Shown here piece after piece: positions 1-12,547 of a stretch of 64,000 bases of DNA (positions are counted from its first letter, which is position 1; each line of letters begins with the position of its first letter). This DNA is from Tubiluchus corallicola (lineage: Eukaryota; Priapulida; Priapulimorpha; Priapulimorphida; Tubiluchidae). A program made the translations under genes and the position numbers. The notes under the pieces are model-generated. The model was not told the origin of the DNA and did not search any database. It worked only from the letters and a program-made list of their open reading frames with translations. The stretch is from assembly GCA_030141605.1 (NCBI GenBank), contig JAQGDQ010000047.1, positions 310,001 to 374,000 of the forward strand. The letters are read 5' to 3'.

Positions 1-642
1 TTAGAGCAGCATATTATTTTTTCTCACATGTGATTTTAAGCTGAAAATGTATTAATGAATTAGATACTAATATGAAAATGAATTCGATAAATAGTAGGCT
101 GCAACACAAATATTAGTGCTCATTTTTCCAAGCTCAAGTGTCTAATGTAACAGACAGTAAACAAGGGAAAAGTTGTTGCAAAATAGTGTGAGTAAAAAAT
201 TATGAAGCATCTATAAAGTTTTAACATATTCAAATTGTTAAATAGCAAATTTATCGACTTTAATTTATTTGATGGGCCCCATTCAACAATTCATGGGTAC
301 AAGTAGATTGAGCTTTTAAATAAAAGTGAGTAAATATGAACTTCAAAATACTGCAAACATTATACTGTAGCTATTTTTGCAGACAGTAAAATGGGGATAT
401 CACTTCACATGGTCATTGAATCATTGACTGCAAAAGCTTACACATTGAACAGTGTTCATGGGTTACAAATTCTGTTTACTGCCAGATAGAGTGCATCATA
501 AAGTAAATTTGTTGAAATAATAAATAATTAATTTTTTGTGCAGCTGTAATGCTATGATAAAATTGTTTATCTTAAGACGCTTTTTCATCAGTGATATTAT
601 TATTAAAGCTGTATGTAAAAATGTTTTTGTGCTATTTTTCAG

Positions 643-1556
643 TTTGTAACCGATCAAGATGTTGTCACGGTTGATGCTGAGAATCTTAGTACCATGAAAT
701 GGAAAAAAGGGGTAAGTGTGGTATTTGTTCACTTAGTCACTTAACTGACACGGGTACTTGGTAGAAAATGCATTTTGTTGTAATGTTATCATCACTTTCA
801 GATTACTTTATTTTAAAGACCTTTCAAGCCTCATTAATAATTCCAAGACATCACTAGGAGCTCAGAAGAATAAAATAAAAAATGTAGTATCTGTATTGGA
901 CTATAGCTGTAATATTCTGGTTAGAGGGCACTTCATGCATCTTAAGTAGTTTTGCAATGCTTCACTACACAAATTTTAACATTGTACATTAATAATATGC
1001 AGAGATTTGATATAAACTCATTCTTTCTTTATTTATGGGGTTAAAAATCTGTGTGAAAGTTTAATTTGAGTTATATATTTGATTTATCCGTTTATATTCA
1101 GAACAGTATTCAAGTAAACAAAAATTTTATGCAGTTTAGCACACTACAAGTGGATGTCCAACACTCACAGCAGCAACTCATGATTCTTGATATAGACAAA
1201 CAGTTGTGGCAAAAGATGAACCTCACTCACTATAAAAGAAAATCCTCTGAAATGAGACACTGGATTAACAGTGGTGTCTTAATCACCTTTTATTGAAACA
1301 AATTGTCAATAAGCAGTAGTGTGAAAGCTAAAATTCCCAAAAGCACTTTTTTCGAGTCACTCGTCACTGGTTCAGTGCTGATTAACAGTTATGATCAAGA
1401 GCAAGCTATGATCACTCATCTCGTCTCTTTGCCTTAAATGAGTTATTTGAGTAAACTTGCTTTTCATTATAGGTTACAGCTGAGAAGAAAGATGATAGCT
1501 ATGACGTGACAATAGGGATAGTCAATCCACTGTATGAAGAGCATAAACCACATTAA
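643..1556 (+). CDS. 3' end of an unrecognised gene; protein ends in an NPLY motif
   Basis: Two terminal coding exons are visible, 643-711 (23 codons) and 1473-1556 (27 codons plus TAA). Both are phase 0, with good acceptors (polypyrimidine then AG at 641-642 and 1471-1472) and a GTAAGT donor at 712. The joined peptide is hydrophilic, and near its C terminus carries NPLYEE, an NPxY-type motif. In known transmembrane receptors such motifs bind PTB-domain and clathrin adaptors, so a cytoplasmic tail is plausible; that is inference. I do not recognise the family. Upstream exons lie outside the window, or in 1-640 where I could not see them. Candidate poly(A) signals follow at 2269-2274 and 2370-2375. 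The exon structure is fairly secure; the identity is not. Confidence 0.6.
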
Positions 1557-2369
1557 GAAGCTTGAGGTTTGCATTACTAACTAATAACATGGTCTGACCT
1601 CATATTATTGGACAAATCATTAAATGAGTATGATGATCTGCTGAAATTAGTTAATATATTTTTTTAGCTTTCATATTTTTCAAAGATTACAAATTGTGAT
1701 TAAACATGTGACAACTGCTGGTAATAAGGTTCCCATTATGCAGATGGCTCAGAGAGTCAAAATGTCTGCATAATCTATCTTCGTGTATAGAAACTGGGAA
1801 GTTCTATGCCGAGTGCTTCTTTCTTCTTCGACTATAATGAACAAAATGTATTGTGATGGGTTATCTTTTTCCCGGATTTCTTTTCGTTTTAGCCCAATTT
1901 GATATCGTATTTTACGATAAACTCACGCTAAAATTACTTTTCCTTTTTGCATAAATAGATGATCCTTCATATCTTGTGTCAGTTAGTTAATAGTCTGATG
2001 CTCACCAAAGCTTTTGATCTGTGATATTTTAACGATTTTTAAAGTTGAATATCTGTGTATATACTTAGTGAATTTGTTGAACCATGTAATAAATTTTATT
2101 TTATGATGAATTTTGTAAACGGAATTTTTGATTACTTGCCTCTTGTGCTTTTTAGTAATATTTATTGTAATCAGAGCAATGTTGATGTAATGAATTTAAA
2201 ATACACTGTGATAATTTATAATTTGTTGAGAATAGCACTAATCAACTGATATCAATGCCAACAAAACAAATAAAAAGATGTTTTACATGAATTATAATTA
2301 TAAATGTAATTATGTATAGCGTTTTGTAAATTATCCTTCACCCATTAATGTAATAATTCTAATTATACA

Positions 2370-2375
2370 AATAAA
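2370..2375 (+). terminator. Candidate poly(A) signal (AATAAA) of the 5'-most gene
   Basis: An AATAAA hexamer is followed by a T/G-rich stretch, about 0.8 kb after the stop at 1556. A second AATAAA lies at 2269-2274. Either would give a plausible 3' UTR. Confidence 0.4.
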
Positions 2376-2399
2376 GTTTATTTCACCAAGATTCTGTAT

Positions 2400-4422
2400 T
2401 ATTACTATTATTGACACAACATTTCATGCACTTGATATAAAAGCTAATAAAATAAAAAATTGGTTTGCGGTGCATAAATTACATCAGTTACATGAGCATC
2501 AAATTTCTATATAATTATAATAATAATTAACAGTGTTACTGGTGTACTAAAAAAGATGTTTTGTTCATTGATTCTGCAGGTAAATGCAGCTTTATCCAAG
2601 TACTAAATTAATACCATGTAAAGAAATTCATTTACGATTCCTGAATCACCAACATAATTGATACTACGATTTCAATATGCTATGATAGCCTATCACTCAA
2701 GTAATACCAAAATAAAATTCATTGCATCCAGTTTTGACAGATCAATCGCAATCACTTACAATTTGCTGTACTGTCAAAATTTCATCTCTTACATTGTCAT
2801 TTCATAGGCGGCAAAAATTCCAGTCTGAAAAAATGCACAAATTTTTATTTTCCTTAACCTAACACATATTTACAGCTAAATTATGACAACATGGTCATTA
2901 GCAGGCATTTTAACACAGTTCTGGGTTTTTCATGAAGCAAAATTTTTAAAGGTTAAACCAAATGCACACTTTTTAATAACATTTAGAACTCTGCAGGTCC
3001 TTAATACACTATTGTGGCGGAACCGGAACTCGTTCAACATCAAGGATAATCTGAGATGGTAATCAAGCTGGTACCTGAAACCATTCAGAAGCAGCCTTCC
3101 TGATAGTCATCCATCCATTTACTAACCAGGCTTGACCTTACTTAACTGCGGCCCCATCTCCTTAACCATAATATTATCATTGCCATTATCTGGGCCTCTC
3201 TTTACACTTTCATTTTAAAAAGCATTTTATAACTTAAGATGTGCAGTACAGCCAAAAATCTAAAAAGTACATGTACACAGTCAATTACCACCCTGAATTC
3301 ATCGAATATTTGCAAAATCCAACCAATTTACAATTTTATGCTTGAACTCAGATTTGGTGCAACACTATCAGTAACACAGTTGACGAATTTTTATTGAAAA
3401 TATGGTTTAACATCTCACCTGGGTAACAAATTCTAGCAATGTAATTTCAGTGCTCCATCTTCGCAAAATAACTACATTTTGCACGAGTCCAACACAATCT
3501 CTTATCCCACACTACACACGTGTCAACACTCAGGAAAAGTGCAAGTTTACTTGAAAATATTAATAACGAACTAACACACCCAATTTTCCTTTTAAACAGT
3601 AAGTTAAATTTACCTAGCTAATCTATCTATAAAGAAAATTTACAAGTTAGGAAAAAACAGTAAATTGCATAGAAGTGAAATACTGCTGAACGGTCTCATT
3701 TTTTTCACACATAAATTCTTTTAACTGTACTTGCATCAAACACTATTTACAAAATTCTGAGGCACAACTGCGTTAAAAACATGATTAGACAAAATATTAC
3801 AGATACCAGCAGCTACACTTAATGTATAGACAACATTTTAATATTGCCAACAAGAAATTTCCATATTGCTTCTATAGTTCAGTATTTTACTAGAATAATG
3901 AGTCTTAATATTCCTATAAACAATATTGGGGTTTAAGCATTAATCTCGATTTTATATTCAATTATATAAGTTAACATTATCAGAATTCTGTACATCAAAA
4001 ATTACATGTAAAAACTTTAATAAAAGGTTACATAATTTGGAGATATGAAATAAAAATAAATAAGTGAAGATCTTTCTCAACTACTTTACATGGCCAGGTA
4101 CTAAAGTTTGTTAGAGAAATATAGTTGTATTTTTTGTATTAAAAGATCAAAGCCAAAAATTGGGAAGCAATTTTCAAATATAATGAAATCAAAATTCTAC
4201 ACAGTACAAATCACTAGAAAGAATCATAAAATTCCAAGAGACTGTGTCAAGTCAAGAATACTGGCAGATCTGCAGTCAATGTGGAAAACTCATTTCACTG
4301 CACAAGTCGCAAGTAACAAATGCTGATTAATAGAAAAAAGATATTCTGGCAAGACATCAAAGAAATGGAACCTAAACTGTCAAAAATTACATCTAAGAAT
4401 TTCAAAGTCATAAATCACGATT
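2400..4422. other. Intergenic region between the 5'-most gene and the KDM1B 3' end
   Basis: No coding exon is recognised here on either strand. The sequence is AT-rich with scattered short open frames lacking recognisable motifs. Around 3010-3200 there is a less AT-rich patch. Part of it (3105-3145) resembles 63704-63745, both reading roughly CATCCAYTTAYTAAYCAGG followed by a TTAACT stretch, so it is probably an interspersed repeat. Confidence 0.5.
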
Positions 4423-4428
4423 TTTATT
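4423..4428 (-). terminator. Candidate poly(A) signal of KDM1B
   Basis: Plus-strand TTTATT reads as AATAAA on the minus strand, about 140 nt downstream of the KDM1B stop codon at 4566-4568. Confidence 0.45.
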
Positions 4429-4565
4429 CGAATTATAATCTTAAATTTTTGGACATGAGCATGCAAAACAGCCTACTAAATTGATCAACCCAGCAAAAAT
4501 TTCAATAATATACAAGTCATTCTCTCTCTAGTACTACAGATAAGATTCCTGTACAAAGACTCAGT

Positions 4566-7500
4566 TTAGGCCATTTTTGCAACCTCTCGAATGCCGCTCA
4601 AGTATGCTCCAGTTACAGTTTGCGGAAAATGCCTGTTAGTTGCCTAAAAAAACAAAAATTTCATCCTATAGTACATGGAATACACAACTCGAGTGTAAGC
4701 CCATACACATTAAACACATTCTTGGAAAATATGGTTGAGTCCAAATAGGGTTCGAAGTTCGGCACAGGATGGGGGTTTGGGTCGGAATAAGTGATTTGGA
4801 TTCGAAGTTCGGGAATGCTAAATTTATTTGAGGTCAGGAATTTTAGTTGCTTGGGATGAAGAGGTCGGCATTGGAGTTCCCGTAATTCGAGTTAAAAAAA
4901 TTACACCAAAATGATTTCATTCTTTCTTCCACTTCCCCAACTTTAGCTCTAGTTTAGCAGCGCGAATCTGTGCTCTAACATATTAAATATTTCGATAAAC
5001 GCAACATGATTCACTCAGTTGCAGTAAGTTCAAATGGTTTTATCTGCAGCAGCCTATTGCTAAAATAATTGTTAGAAAGAATTATGCACAGTGACAGAGT
5101 GATCTGAAAGGATTTTAGATATGAAAGATACAATAGCAATGAGACAAAAATCATATAAATTATTTTCGGTAGAGGAATATATATTACATTTTATATATTT
5201 CTCGTTATTGGATTTCAACATTACAGGGAAATTTCTTCCACCATAGGATGTGACTCCCCATGTGACCTGTGGAATAAATTAGTCACATTCACAGACAACC
5301 AAATGTACCTTCCCTGTATGTGCAATGAAAAGATAATTATGCATTTATTTTAACTACTGACAAGAGCACTCTGTAAGGTGGAACAGCCTTAGTTGACACT
5401 GACTATCTAACAAGTTTGGAGAATTTCTATAATAGTATCATTAAAGCTACAACTCAATCAATTCCCCAAGAAAAGTACACGAAATGCTCCTCAAATTTGG
5501 TGATGGTTAAGTATAAACTATCCAAACATGTCTTTCAGCTGTGGGTCAATAATGTAAGACACAGCGTCCTAATGAAATGCGACGCACACGAGCCAATTTT
5601 AAACAAACTTTGTGACAACGTAAACCACAGCACGAAGCAATTAAAGCTGATAAGCTTGTTCTCAGTGCGAAGGACTGGGATTCTTTTAAATTTTGGAACA
5701 ATGTTCAAAAACAATGTAATTCCAAAGTTCCAAAAAATAAATAATGCAGCTGGTCAACATGAGATTCATAATGGAACAACTATTACTGATCATTGTTAAA
5801 CAGTACGGACACTCTTCATCAGTGGAGAAACTTAGAAGATACTTTTAATGAGCATAAATTTCACTAATATATCACCTCTTTTGAGATGACTTGCTTTGTT
5901 ATTAAACATATTATTTGTTACTAAATATTCATTCATTTTTCGTGTTTTCCTCCTATGCTTTCAATAAATTTTGTACATTAGTGGCTGTCAGCAAGCATAA
6001 TTTTGTAAAAATGAGCGAGTGAGATGTGGCTTAGAGCCAACTGCCGATCTTTGTATTAAAAACCAGTTTTCCATAAAGGTGGATAATGCACATCAATGTC
6101 CGGTTTAATTAATCACAGTCTGTACTCTTACCTCCCCAGCAAAAAACAGTTTTTTCTGGACATCTTCAGCTAGGACATCGTAAGCCTCTCCCTGTCCACC
6201 AGTCATAATGTAACTAAATGCCATCCTGGCATATTCATCATTTCTCCAGTTTGTGACGAAGGAAGCTTCCGGTTCTGGAACATTCTAACCACAAAATTCA
6301 TATGTAGAATAACTTATCACTTTACAATTGACAAATATTGCTAAGTGTATCAAATGTAATTTGAAAAGCTCAATGTGCTGAGGTATCAAAGAAGCAATAA
6401 AAAAGTGTTTACCAAAAAGGATTGAATCAGGACCTGCTATTCAGCAAGTGTCTCTGTAACTATGCTAGTGGACTTTCAATTTTGCAAGCGGAGGTCAAGA
6501 ACTCCACTCATGATATTTTCAAGATTAAAAAGCGATAATTAGTTCCACTTCAAAAAATGCCATATGAGAAAATTGCAAAAAATGATCTCTTTGAAAAAAA
6601 TGCGAGAAAAAGTAAAAGCCAATTGTCAATTAGTCTGCATCCATTGAGTTTGACGGAAAGAAAATCATTGATTAAGTGAGAAGTACTACTAATATATGTT
6701 CAAATTTTCATTCATTATTGTAAACATAGTAACTGTAGGACCAGATTTGTGCTACTGAAGTAAACTTACCTCTTCCGGGAAAAGTTTTCTGAGTATGTTT
6801 GTGGCTAGAGAAACGATATCTTTGTCATCTTTCTCCTTGACAAGGTTAACGGCTGAACCACTAACATGAGACATCAATATTCCTCCTTCTGCATCTTTCT
6901 GTAAAAACAGTAAGTAAAACATCTGCAAGTGTGTGCCTTGTTTTATGATAGTTACGACAGCAAAATAACAGACATCTCATTATAACTTCTTTGTTTAGCT
7001 GCATTCAGTTAACTGCACTCACTTCACTGCTTGCTTTTACTGTTACATTGTTTTACAGTGGCAGTGCAATTATTTTTCTTCAAATTGTATTGGCATATTT
7101 TATTGATTACGCTTCAAAGAACTCACACACACTGAGTCACTGAGACTCTCGTGATCTATTCTTTCTCCCATTAAGAACATTTTTAATCCAGCATTTTTTG
7201 TTCTGCGTCTAATTCTCAAGACTTACTTAAAACAAATCTCAGTTGTCAGAAAGCACAAGTCTAGAACAGCCACTAGAAATTTAAACATTATGAAAGTCGG
7301 TTCTAGCACAGTTTTACATCTGAAATGCATTTGACACTGGCCCTACATTTTCCAAGATATCAAATTCAAAGCTTTAGTTAATGGTCAACTCATGATAAGT
7401 TCATAAACATCACCATCAGGTATTTTCTGTATAAGAATTTCTAACTTGTAAAGTGTAAATTGTAAAGTCACCACAGCAGAGACAGCGTATTTTATGCTTC

Positions 7501-10500
7501 GGCCCTGTCAGCCCCTACCACAATTAACCACTTTAGCACCACAACTAGCACTCTATTCTCTATCACCCAAGGAACACCTCCCATATCTATCCACCGTTGA
7601 TTACAAGCCATGCAAGTTTGGTTATACAACTCCTTACCACTAATTTGGCACATTTCTTCTCCTCAACCTCATCCTCATTATTCTAAGACTTTGCATTTCT
7701 CTGTATGCAAACATATGAAATTTTATAAATGATACTAGAAAGAAATCCAGATAAATTGATAAAGCAATCGAGCATGCTATATAAGAACTTCAACATGTCG
7801 ACAGTTATTGCTCGTTGTTGCACAGTCATTTTGAAACTGACTTTGACAAAATTCCGAAGCATTATACCATAACATGTTCCATGACGGATTTTCAATGTGA
7901 TACGGCACTTCTATGATGATAACAATGCCTTAACATTTTTTTCAAAAGAAGTTTTCCATATTAACACCTAATGCTTCCCGGGAATATATATCAACATGTA
8001 TATATACATATATATATACATACATAAACGATTAATACAGTTTTTCTAAAATAATGCTGGAAAATTTGCTGCACATATGTGCAAGTTTGATGATTAATTT
8101 GTTAGGTTTACTTGTTTGACAACAGCTATAATTTTGCTGATTACATGCAAAAATGTCTTACTAGTACACTAATTTGACATACTTATGTTTGCATGAAATT
8201 TTCTGGTGGCCTTAAAGGCACAAATAATTAGTAAAAAAAATGTGAGCATTGCATTGATGACAATGGCCATACACTATTTAAGAAAAAAGGAAAAAAGCTT
8301 TCAGAATTCGCACGTTTTGAGTTAAGAGCATTGAATGCACAGTTTGCACACAGCAGAATGTATGTACGACATTCACACACTGCATTACAAAATCAAAGTT
8401 GACTAAGAAAATAGCAAGCTTACATTAGTGAGGAAAGTGTAAAATACATTGAACAACCCCCGCTCCTCTTCTGATGCTGGTACATGGCCGAAGAACTGAA
8501 AACTAACAATCTTTTTTTCCCAAAATCTTGTTGGAAATTTAAGTAAAACCTGTGAAAAAAGTACACTGTATAAAACAATCAACACATTTTGTCACGCATA
8601 ACTGAAAATAACGCAAAACTACAAGAATTTAGAATACTTGTATAAAATACTACCAAAGCAAAGTAAACAAACGATAACTCACTTTCTCTATCACACCTGC
8701 TCCAAGATGTGAAAGAGCCTTTTCTTTATCCTTTGGAAATTCAGGCTTAAACTTTACTGTACCCGCTTGCAAGATCGACAATGGTAAAGTTACTAACACC
8801 TACATGTAAAAAGAAAACATGAAAATACATATATATATAAATTATGGTATGTGTACACTGTACATGTTAATTTAATGGAGTTAGTGCATCATGTAGCATC
8901 ATACATAAAAACAATCAGTAATTGACCAGGTAAGTATAAAGGCAAATTACTTAATTTCTAACTAGTGATAATGAAAACTACCGGTTTATATAGTCCCTAT
9001 TTCCAGATCAAGTTCTGTGCTTTGTATTATAGTATTGTGAATGGTTACATTTAATTTTTGCCCATTTACGTAACGAGACTTTGAAAACAAGATAAGTATT
9101 CTTTGCATCCATTACTGAAAAATTACAGTAGAATTCGCATTGCAAATCAATGGAAAATAAATCCAGCTGCTTATGGTGGCCTCTATGGCTGATATGAAAC
9201 TGTATAACACTTTAATCTAGTAAAATCCGCTGTTTATTAAATCCAAACTTCACTTTGTCAATCCTCCTTTACCCCTGCGAAGCAAAAAGTTGTGACGTAA
9301 GACCACACAACTGTCCCGCTTTTTAACAAGGGGTGAGCATCGAATGTTCGATTCGAACGAGCAACACTTCAATTACATACGTTATTCATCTTTAAAACAT
9401 TTGAAATGTCATGCAGTCAGCACAATTTAGCTGTGGTTTCTGCGCACAATTTTTAAACAAATTAGTAGTGTTTTTACTGCAGAATAAAATATGTATGATC
9501 TTTGTGAGGCGACTTTTTATTAATGACTTGAAAATTTATTCGAAAATTTTGACAAATTGAAAGTGAAACCGAATTCGATTCGGATTCAAAATCTAAAAGT
9601 TTGGTTTGATTCGAGTTTGAAAGTCACAAATTCAATTTGATTCGAATTCACTTTCGCTCACCCCTACTTTTAACTTTGAGCCAGAACAGCATCATTGTTC
9701 TGAGGACGTTTTACATCTGTGCAGTTTTTCAACTTAATTTTTTTCTTTTAAGTTACACCTTCAAACACAGGCACAAGATTTAAGGTTAAGCACAAGATGC
9801 GAGATTTAATTAGGTTAAACTAATGTGCTAATTCTTGCTGATAAACCATTGTAAGAATGTCAATGACACAAAAAAATTGTTGCTGACTCACCACTGATAT
9901 TAAAGTTACCTGTAGTGCACTTTTTAAATTGACAAATAGCTTATAATTTATAAAGGATAAAGGCATGATCGATAAACAAGCATACATACTTTACATGACT
10001 TACTTTAAATACACGAATGCTAATAAATTATTTCACTTTACTTAAAAAATTTTCACGAGCAGTTTACGAAGTGTTAAGAGTATTAGCTTCATAAATAAAC
10101 AATACTTACTATAGTAACATAAAAATAGCTACCTAAAGGGTGTCTTAGGTTAATAAATCCAGATCCAGCCACTTAATTAATTAAGGTGGATTTATTAAGT
10201 GAAGTATAATGTATTATAGATAATCACTCAGTTTAAAAACAAAGCGTAAAAAAGCGAAATGTGACCTTTTTAGCGTTAAACATTTCTCCAGTGGTGGAAT
10301 GGACTATAACGTTATCTCCAGAATAATCTATGCTTGAAACCTACAGAACAATAAAAGAAACTCGTAGTAGGTACTACAAAGATACATTATAAAACAACCT
10401 TTCACGTACATTTACATAAAAATAAATAAATAGATAAATAAAAATATATACTCTATACACTATACTTTATGGCTGATCGCCATTTAAGTAGTACAAGACT

Positions 10501-12479
10501 TCAAAATGACCATAAAAAATATAAACCATATAAACCATGGTATTAGCAAAATATGGCCATGTTTAAAGTCAGAGTATTAGCAATAGAAGAACCTTTACAG
10601 CTGGATTTTTAAAAAACAATCTAAAAAGTAAATTTTCAGCCACGTTACATAAATTATTAAATATATAAAGACAAAAATCAGCACAAGATACACGCACAAA
10701 ATCGGTTTAATAACAAGATGATCTCACAGTAACTGCTAATGACAATATATGTGATACCTCAGTATTAAACTTAATATCAAGTCCATCAGCCAGTTTATTC
10801 AATAGTGTAAAATAACCCTGGGGTAGCCATGCATGAAATCCGTTAAATTGTGCAAAATTTTCATTCTGATCCCAGTTAATGGATGATGCTTCATTCAGAC
10901 TGCAGCCACAAGCATACTCTAAATTGCAAATGTGAAATTGTAGTATCTTCTCTTCTGTCTGCAAAAAGTAAATGCATTAAAGACCATTAATGCAATCACC
11001 AAAAGGGCTTTTCAGATTCATCTGCAAAGAACACACCTCATGTGGCTTATAAAAAAATATAATGAACGGCATAAAAAAGCAGTAAATTTGCTAAATACTT
11101 CGGTAAATTTGAGATCGGTTTCCTCCGTAAAATTTTTGTGCATTTCAAGAAATTTCTCATAGAGATTCATGTCATCTTTTAAGCCTTTTCCCTTTCTCCA
11201 TTCAGCTACAGCATCCAGTACAGCGTTAAAATGAAAATTGACCCGTTTCTCTGACTCATGGTCGACTAAATTTCCTCTCTCATCGATGAGTTCACATTTG
11301 TCAGCGAGCATCTGAACTTCTGTTCCAGCCTTAAAAACATCAAATTTAATAATTCAAACAGTGTTTGCTACAGTGCTGTATTACATATAATATATGTAAT
11401 ACAAAACAGAGAATTTAAAAAATTACATACTTAACTTACAAACAAATAATTAACTAAATGGTCGAGTTTACTAAATATATATATATATTTAGTGATACAT
11501 ATGATACATTTCATGAATAATATATAATATATAATAATCTTTATTTGCCATTAAAAACATTGATAATCACTGATAAAAACTTTACAGAGATAATCAATCA
11601 GTGTTAGTTAATAAAAACTTACACTGCTGAAGGCAAATGCGACAGTGCAATCTAAACTACTGTGCAGTAATGACTAATAAAATCAAACATATTTACAACC
11701 ATACACAAAAAAAACTATGAATTAATTAATATGGCCGTGGGTATATGAATTCTGAATTAGTGTGTATGTTGTCGTACTGGTGTGATGGTATTTCATATCT
11801 GGTTAATATTAGTAATTTTAATTTTGTTTTAAATGCTGATAGGGACTTGATTTGTTTAACCTGTAATGGTAGAGAATTCCAAAGTAAAATTGCTTGTTTG
11901 ATTACAGAGTTCGTTCCATAGTGGGTATTTGTCCTAATTTGTTTTAGATTGCTTGTTCTGGAATTAACGATAGGATTTGGAAAAAAGGTAAATCTGTTAT
12001 TCTGGAATGGTTTGCTGATGTTGTTAATATATTTAAATATAAAAAGCAGAGTAAAATATTCTTTGTGTGCTTCAATGATTGGGAATTTTAAAGTTTTTCT
12101 CAGGTTAGTTGTTGAAGCTATCAATCTCAATGCATAGTTTTGAAGGAGATTTAATTTTAAGTAATTTTCTCTTTTGGTTTTTTGAAGTAGTGTACATCCA
12201 TATAAGAAGTGTGGTAGAACTAAAGTTTTATATATTAGTGTTTTAGTTTCCTTTGTTAGTTGCCCTTTAACTTGTCGGAGATATGATGTGCTAGATGCCA
12301 TTTTTGTGTATATGTTATTAAAGTGTTCATCCCATGAAAGATTATTGTCTACCTGTATGTCCAGGTATGAGTTTTTTGAATGAACTACTAATTGACATTG
12401 TTTATTTATTTATTTATGCAGCTAACCAAATGAATGTATTATATTTACAATAAGTCGAAATAAATCGTATACATATATC

Positions 12480-12547
<68 letters not shown>

